DNA of 64,000 nucleotides from Sciurus carolinensis (lineage: Eukaryota; Chordata; Mammalia; Rodentia; Sciuridae): positions 16,731,515 through 16,795,514 of the forward strand of contig NC_062218.1 of the NCBI RefSeq assembly GCF_902686445.1. Reading direction: 5' to 3'. The stretch's first letter is position 1. Each line of letters begins with the position of its first letter. Below the pieces are notes generated by a model. The model had not been told where the DNA came from, ran no database searches, and worked only from the letters and a program-made list of their open reading frames with translations. The translations under genes and the position numbers were made by a program. This document shows positions 1 to 11,319 of the stretch, piece after piece.

Positions 1-2122
1 TAGGGATAGTTTGAGTTCTTCTTTTCCTATTTGTATCCCTTTAATTTCTTTGGTCTGTCTAATTGCTCTGGCTAGAGTTTCAAGGACGATATTGAATAGA
101 AGTGGTGAAAGAGGGCATCCCTGCCTTGTTCCAGTTTTTAGAGGGAATGCTTTCAGTTTTTCACCATTTAGAATGATACTAGCCATGGGCTTAGCGTAGA
201 TGGCCTTTACAATGTTAAGGAATGTTCCCACTATCCCTATTTTTTCTAGTGTTTTGAGCATGAAGGGGTGCTGTATTTTATCAAATGCTTTTTCTTCATC
301 TATCGAAATAATCATGTGATTCTTGACTTTAAGTCTATTGATATGGTGAATGACATTTATTGATTTCCTGATGTTGAACCAACCTTGCATTCCTGGGATG
401 AAACCCACTTGATCATGGTGCACTATCTTTTTAATATGTTTTTGTATGCGATTTGCTAAAATTTTGTTGAGAATTTTTGCGTCAATGTTCATTAAGGATA
501 TTGGTCTGAAATTTTCTTTCCTTGATGTGTCTCTGTCTGGTTTAGGAATCAGGGTAATATTGGCTTCATAGAATGAGTTTGGGAGGATTCCCTCCTCTTC
601 TATTTTATGGAATAATTTGAGAATATTGGAATGAGCTCTTCTTTAAAAGTTTTGTAGAACTCGGCTGAGAACCCATCTGGTCCTGGACTTTTCTTTGTTG
701 GAAGGCTTTTGATGACTTCTTCTATTTCATTACTTGAAATTGGTCTATTTAAATTGTGTATGTCCTCCTCATTCAGTTTAGGCAATTCATATGTCTCTAG
801 AAACCTGTTGATGTCTTCGAAATTTTCTATTTTGTTGGAGTATAGATTTTCAAAATAGCTTGTAATTATGTTTTGTATTTCAGTCGTGTCTGTTGTGATA
901 TTTCCTTGTTCATTCCGAATTTTAGTGATTTGGGTTTTCTCTCATCTTCTCTTTGTTAGTATGGCTAAAGGTTTATCAATTTTGTTTATTTTTTTGAAGA
1001 ACCAACTATTTATTTTGTCAATTTTTTGTATTGTTTCTTTTGTTTCAATTTTGTTGATTTCAGCTCTGAGTTTGACTATTTCCTGTCTTCTACTACTTTT
1101 GGTGTTGGTCTGTTCTTCTTTTTCTAGGACTTTGAGCTGTAGTGTTAGGTTGTTGATTTGTTGAGTTTAACTTCTTTTATTAAATGCGCTCCATGAAATA
1201 AATTTTCCTCTAAGTACTGCTTTCATAGTGTCCCAGAGATTTTTATATGATGTTTCTTTGTTCTCGTTTACCTCTAAGAATTTTTTAATTTCCTTCCTAA
1301 TATCTTCTGTTATCCATTCATCATGTAGTAGCATATTGTTTAATCTCCAGGTGTTGGAGTAGTTTCTGTTTTTTACTCTTTCATTAATTTGTAACTTCAA
1401 TCCATTATGATCTGATAGAATACAAGGTAGTGTCTCTATCTTCTTGTATTTGCTGACATTAGCTTTGTGGCATAATATATGGTCTATTTTAGAGAAGGAT
1501 CCATGTGCTGCTGAGAAGAAAGTGTATTCGCTCTTGGTTGGATGGTATATTCTATAATTGTCTGTTAAGTCTAAATTATTGATTGTGTTATTGAGATCTA
1601 TGATTTCTTTGTTCAATTTTTGTTTGAAAGATCTGTCCAGTGGTGAAAGAGGCGTGTTAAAATCACCTAGTATTATTGTGTTATGGTCTATTTGGTTTCT
1701 AAAATTGAGAAGGATTTGTTTAACATACATGGATGAGCCACTGTTTGGGGCATAGATGTTTATGATTGTTATATCTTGCTGATTTATGCTTCCCTTAAGC
1801 AGTATGAAATGTCCTTCTTTACCCCTTCTGACTAACATTGGCTTGAAGTCCACATTATCTGAAATGAGGATGGATACTCCAGCTTCTTTGCTGGGTCCAT
1901 GTCATGGTATGTTTTTCCCCATCCTTTCACCTTTAGTCTATGGGTATCTCTTTCTATGAGGTGAGTCTCTTGCAGGCAACATATTGTTGGATCTTTCTTT
2001 TTAATCCAATCTGCCAGTCTATGTCTTTTGATTGATGAATTCAGGCCATTAACATTCAGGGTTATTATTGAGATATGATTTGTATTCCCAGTCATTTGGT
2101 TCATATTTAAAATTTTTGACAC
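1..2122 (-). pseudogene. L1-ORF2: L1 ORF2 copy A, endonuclease plus partial RT, broken
   Basis: ORF2 encodes an APE-type endonuclease followed by reverse transcriptase and a Cys-rich C-terminus. The endonuclease signatures are visible: NVNGLN near the start, CLQETH (catalytic Glu), ILGDFNTPLSPLDRS, and LSDHNGLKL (catalytic Asp-His). The RT region begins with [13 protein letters not shown] and [16 protein letters not shown]. Compared with copy B there is a 1-bp deletion at about 1902 (frameshift), an AAA-to-TAA stop at 1167-1169, and a 1-bp deletion at about 624 (frameshift). The window edge removes the FADD motif and everything after it. It cannot make a full ORF2 protein. Confidence 0.92.
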
Positions 2123-2153
2123 ATCTTGGTTCCTCCTTTATTTGACAGTTCCT

Positions 2154-3167
2154 TTAGGGTAATTCCTCCATTTGCTGATTTGCTTCTTTGTTTTTTATCT
2201 CTTCCTCATGAAATATTTTGCTGAGAATGTTCTGTAATGCTGGCTTTCTTTTTGTAAATTCTTTTAGCTTTTGTTTATCATGGAATGATTTTATTTCATC
2301 GTCAAATTTGAAGGTAAGTTTTGCTGGGTATAAGATTCTTGGTTGGCATCCATTTTCTTTCAGAGCTTGAAAACTGTTGTTCCAGGCCCTTCTAGATTTT
2401 AGGGTCTGGACTGAAAAACCTGCTGATATCCGTATTGGCTTCCCCCTGAATGTAATTTGGTTCTTTTCTCTCACAGCCTTTAAAATTCTGTCTTTATTTT
2501 GTATGTTAGGTATTTTCATTATAATGTGCCTTGGTGTGGGTCTGTTGTAATTTTGTGTATTTGGAGTCCTATAAGCCTCTTGGACTTGATTTTCCATTTC
2601 ATTCTTAAGATTTGGGAAATTTTCTGATATTATTTCATTGAATAGATTATTCATTCCTTTGGTTTGTTTCTCTAAGCCTTCCTCAATCCCAATAATTCTC
2701 AAATTTGGCCTTTTCATAATATCCCACAGTTCTTGCAGATTCTGTTCTTGATTTCTTACCATCTTCTCTGTTTGTTCAGCTTTGCTTTCGAGGTTAAATA
2801 TTTTGTCTTCGATATCTGAAGTTCTGTCTTCTAGGTGTTCTATCCTATTGGTTATGCTTTCTATGGAGTTCTTAATTTGGTTTATTGTTTCCTTCATTTC
2901 AAGGATTTCTGTTTGTTTTTTTTTCAATATCTCTAACTCTTTATTGAAATGATCTTTTGATTCCTGAATTTGCTCTGTTAACTGTCGATTGGTGCGAACG
3001 TTCAATGCCTGCATTTGCTCTTTCATCTCCTCGTTTGCTTCCCTGATTGTTTTAATTATGTACATTCTGAACTCCCTTTCTGTCATTTCTTCTGCCATGC
3101 TGTCGTTGGATTTTATTGATGTAACATCTAGATTTGTTTGGGGCATTTTCTTCCCTTGTTTTCTCAT
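2154..3167 (-). CDS. L1-ORF1: L1 ORF1 protein, copy A (337 aa, intact)
   Basis: This encodes the L1 ORF1 protein, an RNA-binding chaperone that forms trimers and coats L1 RNA in the cytoplasmic ribonucleoprotein. The frame is open for 337 codons, close to the usual length. The N-terminal half (about residues 25-150) is a heptad-rich coiled coil with many E, K, Q and I/L residues. It is followed by an RRM-like region around NLRIIGIEEG and RPTPRHIIMKIPN, then the conserved C-terminal domain containing RRAWNNSFQALKENG and QPRILYPAKLTF. The coiled coil holds one copy of the 11-residue unit EEMKEQMQALN, which occurs three times in copy B. The start is the ATG at MRKQGKK; the three-codon extension of copy B is absent because its upstream ATG is CTG here. 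Whether it is expressed is unknown. Confidence 0.92.
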   Translation of the reverse strand: MRKQGKKMPQTNLDVTSIKSNDSMAEEMTEREFRMYIIKTIREANEEMKEQMQALNVRTNRQLTEQIQESKDHFNKELEILKKKQTEILEMKETINQIKNSIESITNRIEHLEDRTSDIEDKIFNLESKAEQTEKMVRNQEQNLQELWDIMKRPNLRIIGIEEGLEKQTKGMNNLFNEIISENFPNLKNEMENQVQEAYRTPNTQNYNRPTPRHIIMKIPNIQNKDRILKAVREKNQITFRGKPIRISAGFSVQTLKSRRAWNNSFQALKENGCQPRILYPAKLTFKFDDEIKSFHDKQKLKEFTKRKPALQNILSKIFHEEEIKNKEANQQMEELP

Positions 3168-4028
3168 ATTGTTCAGGAATCAGTGGGTCATTAAGATATT
3201 GCAGATTTCCTCTATCAACTTATAATGTCCCTGAAGATTGCTAGTATATCCCCTCTTATCCTTCAGTAGCCTGAGGTCTTGGAGGAGGTTGATAATGCAG
3301 AGCTGCACAAAGAAGCTGCCTCTCTAGGGGTGGTGACCTCAGGTGGCGTATATTCCCTGCTAGTGGGCAGAGGTGCCTCCACTTGTTGATCAATGGTCAT
3401 CCAAAGAGGAACTAGACTGCGGTCTGAGGCAAGTCCTGTTTGTGCCTGTGTCTCTGGTTTTACCGTCCCTGTGGGAAAACCTCCCCCGGCTGGGAAGACT
3501 CACTCGGAGGGGACGTCTCGCTGGTCAGCTGCCCTCCTAGAGGTTCCCCTCAATCTACAACTACCACCTGGGCTGGGCTGTCTTCCTCTGCAACGATCCC
3601 AAAGGCCCGGACCTACATCCTGGGCCTGGGAGCCTCACCCTTCGCAGGCGAGTCTCCTTAGGCTGCCTCTCCCAGAGAATCTGCCCGCCGCCCAGGAAAC
3701 TTCGCTCCGCCCCTAGGGGTGTCTCTGTGTGGCTCTTCCAGCAAGAAGCCACCTAGCTCCTGGGACCCTGCTCTGCACCAATCGCCTGGCTATGTGGCCC
3801 CTCCTCTGAGCCACCACCTGGAGCCCCGTACAATAGCTCCGAGACCCAGAGACCCGCCACACACCTCCTCCTCCGGACAGCCTCCCGGTTTCCGACGCAG
3901 TCACTAGGAGCCCAAGCAATTCACTTCGCGTCTCCTCCTCCCACCAACCGCCCGTAGCCCTAGGCAGTCACTCCAAGTCCAAGTGACCCGCCCTCTTCCT
4001 CCTCCTCCTCCTCGGGGTAGCTCCCCGG

Positions 4029-4560
4029 GTGTTCAGGAGTGGTGGCTCCGAGACCAAGTGACTCACCACGCTCCTCCTCCAGGCAGGCCACCGGTGTTCA
4101 GGATCGGTTGCTTTTAGTCCAATCAACTCACCACTCGCCTCCTCCTCTGGCAACCACCTGTGGCTCTGATGCAGTCATTCCTAGACCAAGCGTCCCACCG
4201 CTCTCCTCCTCCAGGCAGGCCACCAGTGTTCTGGAGCAGTTGTTCTGAGTTCAAACAACTCGCCACGCAGCTCCTCCTCTGGCAACTGCCTGTGGCTCTG
4301 ATGCAGTCACTCCTAGACCAAGCATCCCGCCGCGCTCCTCCTCTTCCTCCGGGCAGTCCCCCGGTGTTCAGGAGAGCTCGCTCTGAGTTCAAACAGCTCA
4401 CCATGCAGCTCCTCCTCTGGCAACCGCCTGTGGCTCTGATGTAGTCCCTCCTAGACCAAGCGACCCACCAGGCTTCTCCTCTTCCTCTGGGCAACCCCCC
4501 GGTGTTCAGAAGCGGTCGTTCTGGGTCTAAACAGCTCGCCACGCAGCTCCTCCTCAGGCA
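4029..4560 (-). repeat. Tandem promoter monomers in L1 copy A 5'UTR
   Basis: The anchor GGTGTTCAG (one unit is diverged) recurs on the plus strand at about 4029, 4093, 4225, 4363 and 4501. That gives spacings of 64, 132, 138 and 138 bp. Each full unit also contains a GGCTCTGATGCAGTC-like block (4162, 4294 and 4432) and CTCCTCCTCT tracts. So there are about three full monomers plus partial ones. The layout resembles the tandem-monomer promoters of mouse L1, but the sequence is not one I recognise from mouse. Confidence 0.8.
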
Positions 4561-4847
4561 GCCGCCTGGAGCCCCAGCGGCTGCTCGAGTCCAAGCGTTG
4601 TGCTGAGCCGCCTCCTCTACGATGATGCCAGTTGTCCGAGTTTACTGCTCCAGCGGGGGCAGGGGCGTCTCGCCGAGCAACTCTACTTCACAAATTCCCT
4701 GCCTTCCGGGGCTACCGCCCCATCCGGGACACCTCCCCAACAGGAGAGACTCACCCGGCGGCTTTGAGTTGGTCCCAAGTCTCTCACTATCTCCTCTTTT
4801 GAGTCTTGCGTCCTGGAGCAACGTGAAATGCAGCTACCCTCTAGTTC

Positions 4848-4857
4848 GCCATCTTGG
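4848..4857 (-). promoter_or_regulatory. YY1-like site at L1 copy A 5' end
   Basis: On the minus strand the element opens with CCAAGATGGC, a match to the YY1 core AAGATGGC. In human L1 a YY1 site at the very 5' end directs accurate transcription initiation. The position here, within the first 15 bases, is the same. Function is inferred from motif and position only. Confidence 0.6.
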
Positions 4858-4931
4858 CCCGCCATAAACTTCCTTTTGAAATAAAGACAATAAGAAAGAA
4901 ATACAAATTCTTAACATTAACTGCCATGGAA

Positions 4932-5213
4932 TTAAGAAAAAATCATTGCTGAAAAAGAATTTCCATAGTCTGCTTCTGGCAAAGAACAGCCAGGAGGCAT
5001 TGCTGAGCACCAGTTCAGCATATGTGAAATATTCTCATTGATGGTAACTTCCAAGCCAATATCTACTCCAGCTCTTTGTTTAGATTTCTTACCACTACAA
5101 TAGTCTTCTAAATTTAATTTAAAATAATCTCCATATAGCTTCCTCATTTTTATAATTTGCACTAAAGTTAATCTTTTTTCCTTCCTCCTGATTTTAAACA
5201 GTTTAAAGAACAC
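4932..5213 (-). other. Unrecognised 93-codon open frame
   Basis: This is an open frame of 93 codons on the minus strand just outside the 5' end of L1 copy A. The composition is protein-like, with a Lys/Arg-rich N-terminus, then KMRKLYGDYFKLNLEDYC and NENISHMLNWCSAMPPGC. I recognise no family. There is no poly-A tail or other retrocopy hallmark next to it. It may be a chance frame or a fragment of an old pseudogene. Confidence 0.2.
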
Positions 5214-5268
5214 TTGTTTTATATTTTTTAATTAATTAATTTTTTAACACATATCAAAGTATCAGTAC

Positions 5269-5650
5269 TGTACTGTTCTTATGATACCTGGGTGGCCAGC
5301 TCCAATCTTGCTGTCTTTGAGGACAGGATGCCCGAAGGCCAAGCCCCTATTCAGGTAGGCTGACTCAAACTGTTTGGATAGAAGACCTTTCAAGTGATGG
5401 CCAGACAACCTCCAATCCCTTAATAATAAAACATGTGACTATCCCATCCCTTCATTAGCCTATCCCTTCCTTCTCCCTAGGTTTTTTTTTTTTTTTTTTT
5501 TTTTTTTTCTTGCATCTATAACCTGTGGGCCCTCAAGAGAAGGGAACTTAATTTATAAGTTTACCTTCCAATTCTGTTCTTAGCCAAGAATAAATGCCTT
5601 GTCCACTGCTCATCATTTGATCTTTGTTTATTGGTAACTCAACTACAACA
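5269..5650 (+). mobile_element. LTR-like element, class unresolved
   Basis: This roughly 380-bp stretch starts with TG and ends with CA, and carries AATAAA at 5589-5594 about 60 bases before its end, as expected of a retroviral LTR. It has a 27-base T run in the middle (about 5482-5509). No internal retroviral sequence is recognisable beside it. The family is not identified; a chance TG...CA frame is possible. Confidence 0.35.
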
Positions 5651-5711
5651 GGGGAAAAAGTCAGACTTTGAAGTACGAGAATTGATACCAGAAATCATTG
5701 TGAACCCATCA

Positions 5712-6100
5712 TGTGTTAGTTAGCTTTTTGTCTCTGTGACCAAAATCCCCAAGAGGAAGAACTTGGAAAAGAAAAGATTTATTATGGCTTATGGATTCAG
5801 AGGCTCGGTCTATGGTGGGCTAATATCACTGCTCTGAGCAGAGATGAGATGGGGCATCATGGTGGAAGGGTGTAACTGGGGAAATCTATTCAGCTCATGA
5901 TGACTGGGAGGCAGGAAGAGAAAGGGCAAAAGACTGTAGGAAAGAGGAACCCTTCCAGGACATTCCTCTCTCTGCAGCCATGCCCCACATGCCTAGTTAC
6001 CACCCTATTAGGTTCCAGCCCTTATCATCTTCTATCCCTGAATATTCCTTCAGCAACCCGGAAGCTTTTGGGGGACACCCCATATCCAAACTATAATGCA
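5712..6100 (-). mobile_element. MaLR solo LTR (MST/MLT1-like)
   Basis: Read on the plus strand it begins TGTGTTAGTTAGC and ends CCAAACTATAATGCA, the antisense form of MaLR LTRs. Typical internal blocks are the AAGATTTATTATGGCT poly-A-signal region, a GAGGCTCGGTCTATGG block and CATCATGGTGGAAGG. No internal region follows, so it is a solo LTR. Confidence 0.7.
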
Positions 6101-7789
6101 TTAAACTGTTCATTAAGCATGAGTCGTTTTTCCTTAATTATATAAGTCTTATATAAGTTTTAATTATTTATCAACTTAGCTTTCATTTTAAGGATTTGAA
6201 ATCATCAAACGTCAACCTAAATTCATATCTAGTTCTGCACTCTGAGAGCATCTCAGATATTCTTTCTTCAGGTAATATTGGTTTTATTCCTTCTTTTGGA
6301 AGCGCAAATCAGGAAGAATAAAAATAAATAATCATAGATTCTAACAGAATATTTTAAAAAAGGAAGCCAGATTGAGAGTCAGTGGGATTGCAATATAAAG
6401 AAGGTGTAAATGAAGTTCTTTTACATAAAAAAGAAATTTTAGAAAGGCTAAATAGATTCCCCTGGATTGCTTTGCCTGAAGAAAATGTCAGAGAAATTTC
6501 TATACTTGGATCTATCCTTGACATAGGCAATTAGCAATATTATGCTGATTGGTGAAATGCCTTTGTCAGTGATTTATACCTTAATGTGGATTAATCACTT
6601 ATGGCTAAAAACATCAAAAATGTTCTTATTAAGCCATCCATGATTTTTTGAAAATATGTAATTCATATTAGCTGGTACTTGCTATCACATTTTGCAAGTG
6701 GCTGACATTCATTTAGTTTTTTTATTTCATCTCTGAGAGGTGAATGTCATAGATGATGGAATCTTATTTCAAGATTAAAATGTAGTGCCAGAGAAATGTT
6801 GAATGTCATTTCATTTAGAAATTACAAATAAATGTCATCCTTTGTCAGGAATCATGTGATTATTTCTTAACTCTTAAGTCATTTAACTCATGAAGAAGAT
6901 TCTCATAGCTATTGGTAAACAAAAATAAATGTCAAGCTTTTTGTTCCCAAAATATTCTTTACAGATCCAATAATAATTTTTATGCTTTGCAGGGAAAGCA
7001 CATATAAAATATGTAATAAAACTATCATTATTATTGATGGACTGGTGTATTGGATACTCTGCAAAACAATTCTAGATGGGCTTTTTACATTTCTTAAAAT
7101 CTTTTGGAGACACATTAACAAATTCTTTTCCAGATTATTTATATTAAGGGTATTTAAAAATAGCCTTGTAATATAGATGGGATATCTTCTTGTGGTTAAG
7201 GAGGCATGCTTTTGCTTCCTGATCAGAATAATAAAGACAATGCCTCCCTCCAGGTAAATATCAGACATGTTTTCTCATAGTCTCTGATAAATTGTGTTTC
7301 CTGAACTTGCTTTTCCTCAGTTGTAACTGGATTCCACTATTTGTACATTAAACTGGTTGTTCCCATTGCCCCAAGTGAAGTTAGGGGTGGGAAACAGAGC
7401 AGGTGATGAGAACATGAAGTTCCTGTTACCTCCTATGAATGACATAAGTAATAAGGACCTGTGTCTCAGACCTGGGTGTCCTATATTTCCTGGTGTCCCT
7501 GAAGGAGTTACAAGAAGCTCACTTGTTAGATTACAGTAGGGGAAAGCTGAGACCCTTCACAGTTTTTCTTACTCCCTCTAGTGAAGACCTGAGCTGTATA
7601 ATATTCCTTTATGTCCCCATGTACATTTTGAGTCATACCATGTAAAAGGCAAAACTGTTTCAGGTTTCTATTTTTCACTATGATACCAAGTTCAATATCC
7701 ATATCCAAACTTGTAATTACTGAGAGCTCAAGCTTTTCATCCTTCTGAAATATGCCATTTTCTTATATTAAATGTTAGGTACTCAATTG
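6101..7789. other. No recognisable feature
   Basis: This is AT-rich DNA with only short, overlapping open frames that look like chance. I see no repeat I can name and no RNA gene. Confidence 0.6.
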
Positions 7790-8065
7790 GCAGGGAGGGA
7801 GGAATAGATGTTCATTGAATTAGATAAAGGGGGAAGGAATGGAGGGGGGTATGGGAATAGGAAAGAGAGTGGAATGAATCAGACATAATTTTCTTATTAT
7901 TCCTATATTTTCCCTAATTTTCATGTATGAATACATGACCAGTGTAACTCCACATCATGTAACACCACAAAAATGGGAAGTTATACTCCATGTATGTATG
8001 ATATGTCAAGATACATTTTACTCTCATGTGTAACTAAAAAGGACAAATAAAATTTTTAAAACATT
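7790..8065 (+). mobile_element. L1 3'UTR fragment, older subfamily
   Basis: It closely resembles the tail of the older L1 at 31430-31680. Shared blocks include a purine-rich tract (GGGGGAAGGAATGGAGG), GAGTGGAATGAATC, and the end TGTAACTAAAAAGGACAAAT followed by an A-rich tail. It is heavily 5'-truncated and holds no coding sequence. Confidence 0.7.
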
Positions 8066-9865
8066 TGGAAAAGTAATTTCATATAAACAAGTTTAATTTT
8101 CTCCAAAACCCCAAGCAATATTATCACGTAAGTTTCTGACAAAGAAACAATGGTAATCAAAAAGTAACAACATAACCAAGAACAACCAGTCAATAAGTAT
8201 TATCTTCTCATACCCAGCACCTTGCATATCACCCAGCGAATTTTTTGCATAACTTTTCACTTTTCTGTCATGTATGTGAGAAAATAGGTTAATATATTCT
8301 ATAATCTCAATAAAGAAATTATAGACACCATATATAATATTTTGGAATCATTTAACAATACTATCATAAATATGCTATTTCTGTGAATTGATGATTTATT
8401 ATCAAGTAGAAAAGTTATTCTCAATAGAAACATCACATGATGACATCATTTAATGTCAATGAAAACAACATCTTAAAACTAGTAAGATGCAATTGAAAGA
8501 GTATATGAAAATAATGGTTTTAGCATTAATTGTAAAATTTCCATAAAGGAGAAAAATACAAGAATATCCAGAAGTTAGAAAAAGAACAACAAATTAAATC
8601 TTAGAAACAAAATAATAATTCATTGTGCCAGAAGTAGAAAAAGTAAACATGAAGAAAGTAGGTGATGGAAGAAAGGTGGAAAAGTAGGAGGAGGACAGGC
8701 AGAGAGAAACCAATGTGATACTTTAGTACATTAATGTTTTTAAACCTTAAGACAAATTAAAACACGGTATTGATGAGATAAATAATGTTGGAAATATGAA
8801 ATAGAAATACAGATTAAACAAATATTAAGAAGCAATACCTCCTTGAAAGTAAATTAAAAATTAATAAATGGGTATTTTCCAGGAATCTATGCGTTTCTAA
8901 AGTGTTTCTAATAAAAATATGAAACCAGAATTTACTTACTCTTGCTAAAAAATTGAATCAGCTATTTAAAAAGAAGTCAGCAAAAAAAATCCATATGCTA
9001 AGTCAATTTTATGAAATGATCAAAGAAATAAAAATTTCAAGTGTATAAAATTGTTCTTGTGTACATAAAAGAGGAAAAAAAAGATCACTAGCTCACTTTA
9101 TGATTCTAGTATATTTGCCTCATATTCTCCAGATGGTGGTAATCACATACAAGTAGAAGAAAGGGGGAAGGGAACAATTTAAGGGATGCTGACAATTGCA
9201 GTTCATACCTCTTCTCCAGGAATTCTGTCTCCTGTGCCCCACAGCATGTTTCCCCATAGGACTCACTAGTGAGAAAATCAAATATGTCTTCCAACTGTCT
9301 CTAGCTGCAAGTGAAGTTGGGATATTCTAGAACAGCAGAGTTGCTATGGCTATAGTGCAGCTCCAAACATATTTGAGAAACACTCAAATATGGAATGGAA
9401 GTGTGGATACTGAAGAAACATCCCACAGACACTTCTGTGGTCACAAAGCATGAAGGAGGATTAGTTGAAAACTGGGAATAAAAAGCAGTTGAATTTTGTT
9501 TCCACCAAAATCCTTTGTTATAGCTAACAATAGAGAAATGAATTCCTTTTCTACCCAAATAGATGGCTTCAAAACATGGAAACATGCACACCTTTTCCAA
9601 AAGCACCACAAGCACCAAGCCTGCCGCAATTCCTTCTTTTATTTGAGACTAGCTTCCAATATAATGGATTTTCCAACAAGAGTAAAAAACACATTTTTGT
9701 TTGCTCTTTTAAAGAATTGAGATATCATATAAACTCTACCCTTTGAGTTTTTCTACTGTAAATTCACTTATGACCTCACTTGTCATTTCTGTCTAGGTCC
9801 TGTAGCCTGTGTATCCATAACAATTGCGGTTGCAGACATTTGTTCAGTAATATTTAAAACTTGCA
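8066..9865. other. No recognisable feature
   Basis: This is A-rich unique-looking DNA. Overlapping open frames on both strands near 9106-9720 have no recognisable domain and I do not call them genes. Confidence 0.6.
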
Positions 9866-10000
9866 CCTCAGCTGGTCACTGTGGCATTCACCTCTAATCC
9901 CAACTATCCAGGAGGCTGAGTCCAGAGGATGGAAAGTTTGAAGGCAGCCTGAGCAACATAGCAAGACTTCATCTTAAAAAAAAAAAAAAAAAAAAAAAAG
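9866..10000 (+). mobile_element. B1-type (7SL-derived) SINE
   Basis: It contains the 7SL-derived SINE blocks in degenerate form: TGGTCACTGTGGCATTCACC, CTAATCCCAACTATCCAGGA, GGCTGAGTCCAGAGGATGG and GCAGCCTGAGCAACATAGCA, followed by a 24-base A tail. It is a single B1 monomer on the plus strand with no ID half visible. Confidence 0.75.
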
Positions 10001-10743
10001 GCTGCTAAAATTTTGGAAGTATGGATGGAAAAGAAATATAAAGATTGTGGATCTTGAAACTTTTGGGAAAAAGTATGTAAGCATGTTAATATAAAAATAT
10101 ATTTCTTTTTAATAGTAAAATAACAGTGATAATTACTCTTAATACTAAATGCTTACTTATCAATTATATTTCCTGTTTAGGGTTCAATTAATGTTGTTTA
10201 CATAGCAGAATTGTGACAAACCCTCTCACATGTCTGTTGATTCGTGCTTCTTTTTGTGCTTGAGAGTAGTGACACATGCAGAATTTTAAGTAAATTGCTG
10301 GGACAGACACTAGTAGGACTCTTCTTTGTGTTGCCTGTGTTTTCATATCCTAGTCAACAATTTTGCCACTGAGTTCCACTTTGTGTAAATAGATGTGGGC
10401 CTCATGTGCCTAAGCCTGAAGCACCCAAACTTCTCCAGATCTCACAGGAAAATCCCGAGAACATCCCACTTCTTGTCCAGCACTGGTCATTGACCTTTGA
10501 ACACGTAGGGATTAAGAAAGTCCCAGATCAGACCAGGTACTCACTTCAATTTTGGTATTTTAAATATATCATTCACATCACTTCAGGAATTAGGTAACTA
10601 AACAAGGGGTCTGTACTTACAAAATTTTATTATAAATTAATTGGTCTATTTTCTATACCTTAATTCTATTGGTAGAAGCAAAGAGAAAATTCCAGGGACG
10701 GAAGTATAAAGGGAGTCAAGATTTAGTCATTAAAATATGTTCA
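10001..10743. other. No recognisable feature
   Basis: This is unique-looking DNA. A 63-codon frame at 10406-10597 has no recognisable domain. Confidence 0.55.
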
Positions 10744-11016
10744 AATTAAAGACCTTTTTTTCTTTTTTTCCCCCTTTACCTTTTTTTTTTTTTTTTTTTG
10801 GACTGGAGATGAACCCAGAGGTGCTTTGCCACTGAGCTACATCCCCAGTCCATTTTAATTTTTTTTAATGCTTTATTTTCAAGGAGAGCCTTGCTAAGTT
10901 GCTGAGGGTCTCACTAAGTTACTAAGATGGTCCTTGAACTTGGGTTCTGCTATGTCAGCCTCCCAAGTCACTAGAATTAAGGCTGGGATTACAGGCATGC
11001 ACTACTGTGCTCTGTT
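10744..11016 (-). mobile_element. B1-dID dimeric SINE
   Basis: Read on the minus strand, a B1 half (GCATGCCTGTAATCCCAGCC, then GGGAGGCTGACATAG, then AGCAACTTAGCAAGG) is followed by an A-rich linker and an ID half (GGGGATGTAGCTCAGTGGCA) and a poly-A tail. This B1-then-ID dimer is a hallmark of squirrel and dormouse genomes and is the main clue to the host. Confidence 0.8.
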
Positions 11017-11319
11017 AAAGTCTTTTCTGTTATATGCCATATTTTTGGTCCAACTTTAACATGAAGGTTGAGAGGAAGATTCACACTTATTACTGGCAGT
11101 AGCGTTCTATAACATTCCAGTTCTCCAGTTTCTGTAAACCCGTCTGAATCTAATGGAACTCAAGTAGAATTATTTTTTATTACACACCTAGGTACACCTT
11201 ATTTTATGTCCTGTATTAACAAACTATTTCTCATAGTCTTTCTTGGGAGATTACTCAGTAGCTTGTTATTCTGCCCAAGTCACAGGGGTCATGTGTTTGT
11301 TCTTAAGAGGTAGTTTTCT

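Larger units (their letters stand above)
1..4862 (-). mobile_element. LINE-1 copy A, 3' part cut off by window edge
   Basis: This is a non-LTR retrotransposon on the minus strand. In order from its 5' end it has a GC-rich 5'UTR (about 4862-3168), an intact ORF1 (3167-2154), a short spacer, and ORF2 from 2122 to the window edge. It aligns closely with copy B (24529 to about 29177, opposite strand) throughout, so only the ORF2 part before the reverse-transcriptase FADD motif lies inside the window. The 5' end is placed where similarity to copy B stops, next to a YY1-like motif typical of L1 5' ends. The 3' target-site duplication is outside the window and cannot be checked. Confidence 0.95.
3168..4862 (-). 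promoter_or_regulatory. L1 copy A 5'UTR / internal promoter
   Basis: This GC- and CpG-rich stretch of about 1.7 kb lies upstream of ORF1, in strong contrast to the AT-rich surroundings. L1 5'UTRs carry an internal RNA polymerase II promoter; that role is family knowledge and activity is not shown here. It is about 300 bp longer than the 5'UTR of copy B, mostly because it has two more tandem monomers. Several open frames run through it on both strands, but none resembles a known protein and I treat them as chance frames in GC-rich DNA. Confidence 0.85.

Noticed and set aside
3168..4862. A CpG island promoter of a host gene (also 24529-25913)
   Set aside because: The same GC-rich block precedes ORF1 in both L1 copies, so it is the L1 internal promoter region.
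3393..4867. Many overlapping open frames on both strands in the GC-rich stretch upstream of L1 ORF1
   Set aside because: They lie in the L1 5'UTR, are Pro/Ser/Gly/Arg-rich from CTCC and GGAGG tracts, and recur as shadows in the other L1 copy. No domain is recognisable.
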